14,285 nt of DNA from JBECKR01 sp040235415 (GTDB taxonomy: Bacteria > Acidobacteriota > Polarisedimenticolia > Polarisedimenticolales > Polarisedimenticolaceae), in NCBI GenBank assembly GCA_040235415.1, contig JBECKR010000122.1, forward strand, positions 1 to 14,285. Reading direction: 5' to 3'. Position numbers and translations under genes: made by a program. Positions 1 through 9,477 of this stretch are shown piece by piece. Position 1 is the first letter of the stretch; every line of letters begins with the position of its first letter. Below the pieces are notes generated by a model. It was not told the DNA's origin. It saw only the letters and a program-made list of their open reading frames with translations, and did not search any database.

Positions 1-151
1 CACCACCGCAGCGATGGCCGTCGGCCTCCTCGGAGCCGGCGCCGCCTCGGCCGAGACCGTCGATGATTCGAGCACCGCCGCCGAGACCGCCGAGCAGCGC
101 GAGGGCGACGAGCGACGCGCGCCTCAGCGGGCCGCGGCCGGCCCGGATCAC
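1..151 (-). CDS. Partial N-terminus of an unknown, possibly membrane or exported protein; runs off the left edge
   Basis: Reading leftward from a GTG at 151-149, the frame stays open for about 50 codons to the window edge. The GTG overlaps the TGA of the ATP-grasp gene in a GTGA junction, the same arrangement seen between the first two genes of this operon, and a GAGG lies about 7 bases upstream of it. The N-terminus is arginine-rich (MIRAGRGPLRRA) and is followed by a short hydrophobic stretch (SLVALALLGGLGGGA), which could be a signal peptide or the start of a membrane segment. The next residues are rich in Gly, Arg and Glu. No family can be named from this fragment. No ATG start exists on this strand here, so the call depends on the coupling, the ribosome-binding site and the open frame. 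Confidence 0.4.
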   Translation of the reverse strand, partial: MIRAGRGPLRRASLVALALLGGLGGGARIIDGLGRGGAGSEEADGHRCGG

Positions 152-1413
152 GCCCCGCCCTCGGGCGCGAGCCCGAGTCGATCCGCCTCGGTCTTCCTCC
201 AGAACTGCAACAGACCCCAGAAATGCTCCGTGAAGCGCGGGACCTCGGCCGCGGGGAACAACGCCTCGACCTTCTGCCGCACCGCGTCACGGGCGGTCTC
301 CGTCCCGAAGAACTCGTAGGCGGCCTCGTCGAGACGAGCGAGATGCCGGTCGCAGAACTCCTCGAAGCGATCGGACTCGAAGCGCTCGCGCGCGATCGCG
401 GCGTAGGCCGCGAGCTTGTCGCGCCACGGGACGTCGCGCTCCGCCGCGCGGTAGAACGGCTCCCAGTCGAGCGTGCGGCGCATGGCGCGGCGCGTCGCGG
501 CGCAGAAGATCGACCATCGCAGGTTCGCCTTCACGACCCACGGAAAGTGGTAGTGCAGCGAGGTCACCTGGGAGTCGGGGCACGGGTTCGCGAAGTCGAT
601 CGGATACAGCACGCCGTCCCGGCGAAGCGCCTCGCAGGAGTTGAAGTCCCACCCGAAGAAGGCGTTGATCGTCAGCGTCATGTCGCGCAGGATCTCGGCT
701 TCGTCCGCCGACAGGAAGTCGAACGCGATCCGGTAGCGGTCGTGCAGGGGCGCCGACGGATCGTACTTCACCATCAGGGTCTGCGGGCCGAGTCCGATGC
801 AGCGCACGAACAGGTCGTGCGGCAGCACCGCCCTCTGCAGGTGCATGACGCGCTTTCCGCTGCGCTCGTACGCCTCGCGAAGCGCCGGCTCGGAGTCGAT
901 CTTCTCCACCGCGACCCACGCGCCGCCGTCGTACGGCTTCATGAACAGCGGGTAGCCGAGCTCGCGGCCGATGTCGGCGATGTCGAACAGCCGGGCGTAG
1001 CGCCGGAGGGTCGGCTCGAGGTCGCTCGACGGCTCGTACGACTTCGGCGGGACGAGCCAGGTCTCGGGGATCGGGAACCCGAGGTGCATCATGGCGGAGT
1101 ACGTCGTCGCCTTCTCCATCGATTGCACGGACCACGGGTTGTTGAAGACGTACAGCCCGTTCATGAGGATCGCCTTCTTGATCCACTCGCGACTGACGTG
1201 GTACCAGTGCGTCAGGCGGTCGATGACGACGTCGTAGCGCACCGGCTGGCGCAGGTCGAACGGCTCGATCGAGACGCGCTCGACCTCGAAGCGGACGGTG
1301 TCCGACCCGATCGGGATCGCGAGATCGAGCCTCCGCAGGATCTCCTCGTACGCGATCGGCCAGCAGATGTCGGCCCCCAGCGAGAGCCCGATCCGGCGGG
1401 TGACGACGGCCAT
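148..1413 (-). CDS. ATP-grasp ligase-like protein, third gene of the left-hand operon
   Basis: This 421-residue cytoplasmic protein has the layout of an ATP-grasp enzyme; such enzymes use ATP to activate a carboxylate and join it to an amine or similar nucleophile. Visible landmarks are an N-terminal pre-ATP-grasp region (about 1-95), a segment with K101 that fits the first ATP-contacting lysine, FMKPYDGGAWVAVEK (157-171) with K159 and a glycine-rich loop, and CEALRRDGVLYPIDFANPCPD (260-280), whose E260, D273 and N276 fit the acidic and Asn metal ligands. The tail (about 300-421) is helical and charged and may be lineage-specific. The ATG has an AGGAGG about 7 bases upstream. It lies 22 bases after the esterase gene, and its stop overlaps the next start. 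The substrate cannot be read from sequence; a RimK- or D-Ala-D-Ala-ligase-like amide-forming reaction is inference. Confidence 0.8.
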   Translation of the reverse strand: MAVVTRRIGLSLGADICWPIAYEEILRRLDLAIPIGSDTVRFEVERVSIEPFDLRQPVRYDVVIDRLTHWYHVSREWIKKAILMNGLYVFNNPWSVQSMEKATTYSAMMHLGFPIPETWLVPPKSYEPSSDLEPTLRRYARLFDIADIGRELGYPLFMKPYDGGAWVAVEKIDSEPALREAYERSGKRVMHLQRAVLPHDLFVRCIGLGPQTLMVKYDPSAPLHDRYRIAFDFLSADEAEILRDMTLTINAFFGWDFNSCEALRRDGVLYPIDFANPCPDSQVTSLHYHFPWVVKANLRWSIFCAATRRAMRRTLDWEPFYRAAERDVPWRDKLAAYAAIARERFESDRFEEFCDRHLARLDEAAYEFFGTETARDAVRQKVEALFPAAEVPRFTEHFWGLLQFWRKTEADRLGLAPEGGA

Positions 1414-1435
1414 GCCCTGCCCTCCTGCGCGACCC

Positions 1436-2572
1436 CTACTCGTAGACCAGCCACAGCGGCCCGGGGAAGAGCCACGAGAGCCCTTCGCGCAGACGGTCGC
1501 GCCAGTTCTCCCAGTTGTGGCCGTCGCGCGCCTCGACGTAGCGTACCGTCATGCCGCTCGCCTGCAACAGCGGAACGATCGAGCGGTTCTCGTAGATCAG
1601 GGATTCGTACTGACCGCAGCTGACGAACAGCCTCTCGGACGGGCGGCCCGGCTCGCGCCGGAACGCGTTGACGAACTCGACCACCGGATCGAACACCGCG
1701 CCCCGGTCGTGCCCGCCGATGTCGCTGAACGCGAACGAGCCCGACTGCAGGAGAAGGCGTCCGAACGTCCCCGGGCGGAGCCAGGCCGCATGCAGGGCCG
1801 CGACCGCTCCGAAGCTCGCGCCCATGAGTCCCCGCGCTTCCGGACGCGCGTTGAGCGGATAGCGCGCCTCGAGCGCCGGGACGACCTCGTCCGCGACGAA
1901 CCGGGCGTGCGCCGGGTCCGCGGCGTACTCGCGCAGGCGGTCTCCGGGATCGAGCAGCGCCGCCACGAGCGGGGCGACCTCGAGGCGATAGACGAGGTTG
2001 TCGAGCACCTCCTGGAGCGCGGCATAGCGCAGGTAGTCGGTGCCGTCGTGCACCAGCAGGAGCGGATAGCGCCGCGTCCGGCGGAATCGCGCGGGCAGGT
2101 ATACCCGCACGCGACGTTCCTCCGGGAACGCCCCGGGCGGTATCGCGATCTCCTCGATCGTGCCCCGCCGCGCCTCGGGGTCCGCCACGGCCCAGTCGGG
2201 GGTGCGGTATCCCTCGGCCTGGCACACCGAGTTCGCGCCGAACGGATCCCGCGCCTCGAGCGGGTTCAACGGATCGCGGACCAGCTCGCGACGGTCCCCT
2301 CGCACGACTTCCAGCTTGTACTCGACGCGCGAGCCTTCGGGAAGGTCCACGACGAGGTACCACAGGTCGGTCCCTTCGATGCGCCGGAACGGCTGCGACG
2401 ACGGCAGACCGCGGATCCAGTGCTGCAGGTGTACGGCATCGGCATCGCCGCGGTGCAGGAAGGTGACGTGCGGCCCCTCGATGATCGGGACGCGGCGGTC
2501 CCGCAGGAATCCGTCGACGTCCGCCGGCCCGATCGACCCGCGCTCCGTCAGCTCCTGGATCGCCAGCCTCAC
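1436..2572 (-). CDS. Enterochelin-esterase-like alpha/beta hydrolase with N-terminal CBM48-like domain
   Basis: This 378-residue protein has no signal peptide. Residues about 30-115 look like the beta-sandwich (CBM48/Fes N-terminal type) domain that precedes the catalytic domain of enterochelin esterases, with patterns such as HLQHWI, LWYLVVDLPEGSRVEYKLEV and RDPLNP. Residues about 138-378 are an esterase-D-type alpha/beta hydrolase: VRVYLPARF, LLLVHDGTDY, the nucleophile elbow GASFG with S253, and the catalytic His in DGHNWENW (H352). The acid residue is less clear; E323 in SCGQYES is a candidate. The GTG start overlaps the upstream TGA (GTGA) with GGAGGG just before it, and was chosen over an upstream extension that would lie inside the S51-like gene. 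The family cleaves esters such as siderophore trilactones; the ATP-grasp and S51-like neighbours suggest a peptide- or ester-linked small molecule, which is inference. Confidence 0.85.
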   Translation of the reverse strand: MRLAIQELTERGSIGPADVDGFLRDRRVPIIEGPHVTFLHRGDADAVHLQHWIRGLPSSQPFRRIEGTDLWYLVVDLPEGSRVEYKLEVVRGDRRELVRDPLNPLEARDPFGANSVCQAEGYRTPDWAVADPEARRGTIEEIAIPPGAFPEERRVRVYLPARFRRTRRYPLLLVHDGTDYLRYAALQEVLDNLVYRLEVAPLVAALLDPGDRLREYAADPAHARFVADEVVPALEARYPLNARPEARGLMGASFGAVAALHAAWLRPGTFGRLLLQSGSFAFSDIGGHDRGAVFDPVVEFVNAFRREPGRPSERLFVSCGQYESLIYENRSIVPLLQASGMTVRYVEARDGHNWENWRDRLREGLSWLFPGPLWLVYE

Positions 2573-3507
2573 GACGCCCTCCAGGCCGTGACGCGACCGT
2601 CCCCGGCGAGCACGCGGGTCTCGTGCCAGACGCTGAAGCGGTCGCCGCGGAACAGGACACGCGCGCCGGGATCGAACGCGACGCCGACGTCCGGGGCGAG
2701 CCGCCGTGCGAGCAGCCCGACCCTCACCGGGTCGTCGAGCCGCAGGCGGCGCTCGGCGTGCGGCAGCGGCGTCACGCCGGAAACGGCTCCGAGCCCCGCG
2801 TCCAGAACTTCGGCGTTGCCCGGGCCCTGCGGAGGGCTGTCGTGGAACGCGACGACGCGCCGCGAGATCGCCATGGCGCCCGCCGACCATGCGATCACGG
2901 GCAGGCGCGGCGCGAGCGACAGGACGTCGAAGAGTCGGAGGCGGTTCAGCAGGATCGCGACGTGGCCTCCCGCGACGGCGAGGGCCGCGACGCCTGCGAG
3001 GCGTTCCGCGAGATCGCTGCGGTGCTCGGCGACGGCCACGCGGTCCGACGGGCGAACCTCGGCGCGGAACGCGCGATGGACGGTTTCGAGGCGCGCGAGA
3101 TGATGCTCGTCGAGCGCGCGGACGGCGGCGATCGCGTCTTCGCGCTCGGCGTCGAGCGCCCAGGCCGGCTCGATGCGCCGCAACAGCTCGCGCGCGGCCG
3201 CCATGGCGTGGCCCAGCCTCATGCGGTACGCGTCCTGCAGCTCGAGGAGGCGGTCCTGGCGGCGGCGATGGGCCGCGAACAGGTCCGGGTCGCGGGCGAA
3301 GACGTCCTCGGCCCTGCGGTACAGCTCGAGGTTCACGACCGGACGGCCGACGTGGTCCCGGAGCTCACGGTCCTCGTCCTCGCGCTCCTGCCAACCCGCG
3401 GTGACCACGGCGAGCGGCCCCTCGCACTCGAGCCGGGCGAGCGTGTCCGCGACGGTGGGGACGAACCGCTGCGGGCCGAGGAGCGCGATCCAAGGTCGGG
3501 CGATCAT
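2569..3507 (-). CDS. Peptidase S51 / cyanophycinase-like serine hydrolase with a helical insertion
   Basis: This 312-residue protein has the glutamine-amidotransferase-like fold pattern of family S51 (dipeptidase E, cyanophycinase). Residues 5-37 give the first beta strands (WIALLG, LAVVTAG). AVAGGHVAILLNRL (177-190) matches the GG-containing strand and turn, and IAWSAGAMAI (205-214) is the nucleophile elbow with S208, as in GWSAGA and GTSAGA of known members. LGAVSGVTPLPHAERRL (239-255) matches the His-bearing segment, with H250 as catalytic His. About 65-165 is a charged helical region rich in Arg and Glu that is absent from the roughly 230-residue PepE type. The ATG has GGGAG 5 bases upstream. 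It is the first gene of the operon and overlaps the esterase by 4 bases. Family members cleave after Asp or in isopeptide polymers; the substrate here is unknown, and another member of the same fold is possible. Confidence 0.7.
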   Translation of the reverse strand: MIARPWIALLGPQRFVPTVADTLARLECEGPLAVVTAGWQEREDEDRELRDHVGRPVVNLELYRRAEDVFARDPDLFAAHRRRQDRLLELQDAYRMRLGHAMAAARELLRRIEPAWALDAEREDAIAAVRALDEHHLARLETVHRAFRAEVRPSDRVAVAEHRSDLAERLAGVAALAVAGGHVAILLNRLRLFDVLSLAPRLPVIAWSAGAMAISRRVVAFHDSPPQGPGNAEVLDAGLGAVSGVTPLPHAERRLRLDDPVRVGLLARRLAPDVGVAFDPGARVLFRGDRFSVWHETRVLAGDGRVTAWRAS

Positions 3508-3598
3508 GCGGGCTCCCTGCCCGGTCGCCCGGGCGGACCGCGAATGATACGACGACCGTCGCGGGCGTGGTACGTTGGTCCCGAGACGGAGGCTCGCG
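3508..3598. promoter_or_regulatory. Divergent promoter region between the S51-like operon and the VOC gene
   Basis: This 91-base gap separates two divergently read genes and must hold both promoters or their 5' leaders. On the minus strand, TATCAT (plus positions 3544-3549) resembles a -10 box and would give a leader of about 30 bases before the ATG at 3507; no convincing -35 sits 17 bases further out. On the plus strand no clear promoter pair is visible; GGAGG at 3588-3592 is the ribosome-binding site of the VOC gene. Confidence 0.25.
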
Positions 3599-4003
3599 AT
3601 GGCCGGTGGCCCTCCCCCGATGCGCGGCGTTCTCGAGACCGTGCTCTACTTTCGAGACCAGGATCGTGCCGAGCGGTTCTATACCGAGGTGATGGGAATG
3701 CGTCTTCTCGATCGCGAGCCGGGACGCAGCCTGTTCTTCCGGGCGGGTGACAGCGTCTTCCTGCTGTTCGATCCGGACCGCACCGCGGAAGGGGGACGCC
3801 TTCCACCGCACGGCGCCCGCGGATCGGTCCACACCTGCTTTCGCGTGCCCCGCCGGGCCTACGAGGCGTGGAAGGAGCACCTCCGCGCGAGCGGCGTCGA
3901 GCTGCTCCAGGAGATCGACTGGCCGCGCGGCCGCACGTTCTACTTCCACGACCTCGAGGGCAACCTCCTCGAGATCGCCGACGCCGACATCTGGCCCGCC
4001 TGA
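3599..4003 (+). CDS. VOC superfamily (glyoxalase/bleomycin-resistance fold) protein
   Basis: This 134-residue protein has the two beta-alpha-beta-beta-beta modules of the vicinal oxygen chelate fold. The first module contains LETVLYFRDQDRAERFYTEV (12-31) and the second contains VHTCFRV (77-83) and FYFHDLEGNLLEIAD (114-128), the typical closing motif. Likely metal ligands are E13 (a position often His in this superfamily), H78 and E125, so the metal site looks complete. The size is that of a single-domain VOC protein acting as a homodimer. The ATG at 3599 was chosen because GGAGG ends 6 bases before it; the in-frame TTG at 3575 has no comparable site. The gene is divergent from the S51-like operon and separated from the SUF operon by an inverted-repeat element. 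The family covers glyoxalases, dioxygenases and thiol transferases, and nothing here selects one. Confidence 0.85.
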   Translation: MAGGPPPMRGVLETVLYFRDQDRAERFYTEVMGMRLLDREPGRSLFFRAGDSVFLLFDPDRTAEGGRLPPHGARGSVHTCFRVPRRAYEAWKEHLRASGVELLQEIDWPRGRTFYFHDLEGNLLEIADADIWPA

Positions 4004-4011
4004 CCCACACT

Positions 4012-4086
4012 CGGGGACATTCCTCCGGTAATTTCAATTCCGCCATCCGAGCGAGTGCCTTTGACGCCTCGTGAGGAATGTCCCCG
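4012..4086. repeat. 75-bp element with perfect 14-bp terminal inverted repeats (REP/MITE-like)
   Basis: CGGGGACATTCCTC at 4012-4025 is the exact reverse complement of GAGGAATGTCCCCG at 4073-4086. The 47 bases between them are AT-richer than the surroundings on the left side (TAATTTCAATTCC). The whole element sits between the VOC stop and the SUF promoter. A 47-base loop and the absence of a T tract argue against a simple terminator. GGGGACATTCC ends remind me of dispersed palindromic repeats linked to REP-associated (IS200-like) transposases; this is from memory and no transposase lies nearby. Confidence 0.6.
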
Positions 4087-4095
4087 GGGGGCTTG

Positions 4096-4101
4096 AATAA
4101 T
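4096..4101 (+). promoter_or_regulatory. Putative -10 box of the SUF operon
   Basis: AATAAT matches TATAAT at five of six positions and lies about 40 bases before the regulator's ATG, immediately left of the palindrome at 4102-4120. Transcription would begin inside that palindrome. No good -35 is present; at a 17-base spacing that position (GAGGAA) falls in the right arm of the inverted-repeat element, so the promoter may be weak or activator-dependent. Confidence 0.3.
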
Positions 4102-4120
4102 CCGTACCCAAATGGTACGG
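4102..4120. promoter_or_regulatory. Perfect palindrome, probable operator of the Rrf2 regulator
   Basis: CCGTACC, a 5-base spacer (CAAAT) and GGTACGG form a perfect 7-5-7 dyad, as expected for a dimeric winged-helix regulator. It lies 20 bases upstream of the regulator ATG and directly after the -10-like AATAAT, so occupancy would block transcription start. That the Rrf2 protein encoded just downstream binds it is inference from position; auto-regulation is known for IscR and SufR-type regulators. Confidence 0.6.
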
Positions 4121-4140
4121 TTTCCCGTGAGAGGCCGGAC

Positions 4141-4608
4141 ATGCTGCGAATCACGAGACAGACGGACTACGGGATCCTGATGCTGAGCTACATGGCCGCC
4201 AACGCAACCGTGGACCCGTTCGCGGCTCGCGACCTGGCCGCCTGGTCCGGACTGTCGCTCCCGATGGTCAGCAAGATCCTGAAGCCGCTCGCGAAGGCCG
4301 GGATCGTCGAGTCGCATCGCGGCGCCAAGGGCGGCTACACCCTCGCCCGCCCCGCCGAGCGGATCACCGTCGGAGAGATCGTCGAGGCGCTGGAGGGCCG
4401 GATCGGGATGACGGCGTGCGTCTCGCATCCGGGCACGTGCGAGCAGGAGGGCGCCTGCCCGACACAAGTGAACTGGGAACGCATCAGCGACGCCGTGCGC
4501 GGCGCGCTCGAGCACATCGCGCTGTCCGACATGGTGGGTCCGGTGCCGCTGCGCCTGACCGCCGCGGACGGCCGGGCTCGCGAGCCCGAGTTGCTCTCGA
4601 TCGGCTGA
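4141..4608 (+). CDS. Rrf2-family regulator of the SUF operon (SUF/IscR-type)
   Basis: This 155-residue protein opens with MLRITRQTDYGILMLSYMA, the characteristic N-terminus of Rrf2 regulators linked to SUF systems. A winged helix covers about 1-80 (LAAWSGLSLPMVSKILKPL recognition region, then the wing SHRGAKGGYTLARP). Three cysteines, C93, C100 and C106 (C-X6-C-X5-C), lie in the loop that binds [2Fe-2S] in IscR (C-X5-C-X5-C there). The ATG at 4141 has GAGAGG with a 6-base spacer; an in-frame ATG at 4078 lies inside the inverted-repeat element and would put the operator inside the gene, so it was rejected. It is the first gene of the operon, 28 bases before sufB. It probably senses cluster status and represses or tunes the operon from 4102-4120. 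Family assignment is secure; ligand and sign of regulation are inferred. Confidence 0.9.
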   Translation: MLRITRQTDYGILMLSYMAANATVDPFAARDLAAWSGLSLPMVSKILKPLAKAGIVESHRGAKGGYTLARPAERITVGEIVEALEGRIGMTACVSHPGTCEQEGACPTQVNWERISDAVRGALEHIALSDMVGPVPLRLTAADGRAREPELLSIG

Positions 4609-4636
4609 GCGGCGCGGCGGAGGAGCACCGAGGACC

Positions 4637-6087
<1,451 letters not shown>

Positions 6088-6091
<4 letters not shown>

Positions 6092-6864
6092 GTCTGCTGA
6101 AGATCGCGAACCTCCACGCGTCGGTCGAAGGCAACGAGATCTTGCGCGGGATCGACCTCGAGGTCGACGCCGGCGAGGTCCACGCCATCATGGGCCCGAA
6201 CGGGTCCGGCAAGAGCACCTTGGCGCAGATCCTGGCCGGCCGCGACACCTACGAGATCACCGCGGGCACGGTCGAGTACGACGGCCGCAACCTGCTCGAG
6301 CTCGAGCCCGAGGAGCGGGCCCGGGAGGGGATCTTCCTCGCCTTTCAGTACCCGGTCGAGATCCCCGGCGTCAACAACGTGTACTTCCTCAAGGCCGCCT
6401 TGAACTCCGTCCGCAAGCACCGCGGCGAGGACGAGCTCGACGCGATGGACTTCCTCGAGCTCGTCCGGCAGCGCATGAAGCTCGTCAAGATGGACGAGGA
6501 GCTGCTGCAGCGGCCGGTCAACGCGGGATTCTCCGGCGGGGAGAAGAAGCGGAACGAGATCTTCCAGATGGCGGTGCTGGACCCGCGGCTCGCGGTACTC
6601 GACGAGACCGACTCCGGACTCGACATCGACGCGCTCAAGACCGTCGCGGACGGCGTCAACGCCCTGCGGGGCCCCGAAAAGGCGATCGTCGTGGTGACGC
6701 ACTACCAGCGGCTGCTGAACTACATCGTGCCCGACGTCGTCCACGTCCTTTCGGAGGGGCGGATCGTCCGCTCCGGAGGGAAGGAGCTCGCCCTCGAGCT
6801 CGAGGACCGGGGGTACGGCTGGATCGAGGAGCAGGCTTCCGGCGCTCGTCCGGCGGCCCGCTGA
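6088..6864 (+). CDS. sufC: SufC, ABC-type ATPase of the SufBC2D complex
   Basis: SufC (258 residues) is a soluble ABC ATPase that binds SufB and SufD and drives their rearrangement during cluster assembly; it is not a transporter. All nucleotide-binding motifs are present: Walker A GPNGSGKST (36-44), Q-loop Q87 in AFQYP, signature FSGGEKKR (148-155), Walker B LAVLDETD with the catalytic Glu (168-175), D-loop SGLDIDAL, and H-loop H205 in VVTHYQRLL. FSGGEKKRNEIFQM and ETDSGLDIDAL are characteristic of SufC rather than of exporters. The ATG overlaps the sufB stop by 4 bases. A much longer open frame reading in from 4798 is antisense-like noise over sufB; the true start is the ATG at 6088. The gap to sufD is 12 bases. 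Confidence 0.97.
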
Positions 6865-6876
6865 GGACGGATTCCG

Positions 6877-8217
6877 ATGAGCCGACAGGCGGCGACATCC
6901 ACACCGGGCGCGACCGACTTCGCGTCGCACCGCGCGCAGCTCGAGGACGCGGGACCGGACTGGCTCCGTGACCTCCGGGACCGCGCGTTGGCGCGTTTCC
7001 GCGACCTCGGCTTCCCCACCGTGCGGCTCGAGGCGTGGAAGAAGACGAGCGTCGCCGACATCGAAGCCACCGAATTCTCCACACCCGCCGATGCGCTCGG
7101 GTTCGACGCCGCGCGGCTCGCCCGCCTGCCGCTGCAGGACACCGCCGCCGTCCGCGCGGTCGTCGTCGACGGCCGGCTCGAGCCGGCGCTCGGCGCGCTC
7201 GACCGGTTGCCGGACGGCGTTCGCGTCGAAGGGCTGGCGGCGAGCTTCCGGCGCTCCCCCGACGGGCTCGCGGCTTCGCTCGGACGCATCGCGGGCTTCG
7301 ACGACCACGCGTTCTGCGCGTTGAACACCGCGTTGTTCCGCGACGGCGTGCTCGTCACGGTGGACGACGGTGTCGTGGTCCCGGAACCGATCCACGTCGT
7401 CCACGTCACGAGCGCGTGCGAGCGGCCCGTCGCGACCCACCCCCGGACGCTCGTGGTCTGCGGCCGGCACGCGCAGGCGGCGGTCGTGGAGACCTTCGTT
7501 TCGGAGCGGTCCGGGGACGTCCACCTCACGAATACCGTCACCGAGGCGGTCGTCGGCGAGAACGCGTCGCTCGCGCTGCACCGCGTGCAGCTCGAGAGTC
7601 GGAGCGCCTTCCACCTCGGGCGTGTCCAGGTCGTGCTGGCGCGGGACGGCCGGCTGCACGCCGTCAACGTCGCGCTCGGCGCGCGTCTCTCCCGCGTCGA
7701 GAGCGGCGCGCTCCTGGGCGGCGACGGCGCCCTCGCGTCGCTCGACGGGCTGTACGTCGCGGACTCGGACCGGCACGTCGACAACCAGACGAGCCTCGAC
7801 CACGCGGCCCCGCACGGCGTGAGCCACGAGCTCTACAAGGGGATCCTCTCGGGACGGTCCCGCGCCGTGTTCAACGGGCGCATCGTCGTCCGGCAGGACG
7901 CCCAGAAGACGGACGCCAAGCAGTCGAATCCCAACCTGCTGCTCTCGGACGACGCGACCGTGCACACCCGCCCGCAGCTCGAGATCTACGCCGACGACGT
8001 GCGTTGCACGCACGGCGCCACGATCGGACATCTCGATCCCGAGGCGACGTTCTACCTTCGCTCGCGCGGCCTCGGCGCGGAGCAGGCCCGCGACCTGCTG
8101 ATCCACGCGTTCGCGCGCGAGATACTGGACCGGATCGACGCCCCGGGGCTTCGCGAGGCCCTGGCGCGCGAGATCGACGCCCTGCTGCCGGACGGCACGC
8201 CGGGCGAAGGAGCGTGA
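6877..8217 (+). CDS. sufD: SufD, SufB-paralogous subunit of the SufBC2D complex
   Basis: SufD (446 residues; E. coli 423) heterodimerises with SufB and is needed for iron entry and cluster building. The N-terminal half is variable but contains FPTVRLEAWKKTSVADIE (15-residue patterns around 46-63), a SufD hallmark. The C-terminal beta-helix carries DNQTSLDHAAPHGVSHELYKG, FNGRIVVRQDAQKTDAKQSN and DVRCTHGATIG, which gives C377 and H379, equivalent to E. coli C358 and H360, the SufD residues tied to the cluster site. The protein ends in the usual helical segment (YLRSRGLGAEQARDLLIHAFAREI). The ATG follows GAGGA near the sufC stop, and sufS begins 3 bases after the sufD stop. Identification rests on these motifs and on the gene order. 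Confidence 0.95.
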   Translation: MSRQAATSTPGATDFASHRAQLEDAGPDWLRDLRDRALARFRDLGFPTVRLEAWKKTSVADIEATEFSTPADALGFDAARLARLPLQDTAAVRAVVVDGRLEPALGALDRLPDGVRVEGLAASFRRSPDGLAASLGRIAGFDDHAFCALNTALFRDGVLVTVDDGVVVPEPIHVVHVTSACERPVATHPRTLVVCGRHAQAAVVETFVSERSGDVHLTNTVTEAVVGENASLALHRVQLESRSAFHLGRVQVVLARDGRLHAVNVALGARLSRVESGALLGGDGALASLDGLYVADSDRHVDNQTSLDHAAPHGVSHELYKGILSGRSRAVFNGRIVVRQDAQKTDAKQSNPNLLLSDDATVHTRPQLEIYADDVRCTHGATIGHLDPEATFYLRSRGLGAEQARDLLIHAFAREILDRIDAPGLREALAREIDALLPDGTPGEGA

Positions 8218-8220
8218 GGC

Positions 8221-9476
<1,256 letters not shown>

Positions 9477-9477
<1 letters not shown>

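Noticed and set aside
14..319. Plus-strand open frame with a signal-peptide-like start (MAVGLLGAGAASA)
   Set aside because: It runs antisense into the 3' end of the well-supported ATP-grasp gene, has no clear ribosome-binding site in view and no recognisable domain; the minus-strand coupled start explains the region better.
223..3103. Long plus-strand open frames opposite the ATP-grasp, esterase and S51-like genes
   Set aside because: They are rich in Arg, Val and Glu with no domain pattern, as expected for antisense frames of GC-rich genes, while the minus-strand frames carry complete catalytic motifs.
4012..4086. Reading the inverted repeat as a simple intrinsic terminator of the VOC gene
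   Set aside because: The 47-base loop is long for an intrinsic terminator and no T tract follows either arm; a mobile-type repeat explains the long perfect ends better, though a termination effect cannot be excluded.
4078..4140. Upstream in-frame ATG as start of the Rrf2 regulator
   Set aside because: It sits inside the right arm of the inverted-repeat element, has no ribosome-binding site, and the extra 21 residues have no counterpart in the family; MLRITRQTDYG at 4141 is the canonical start.
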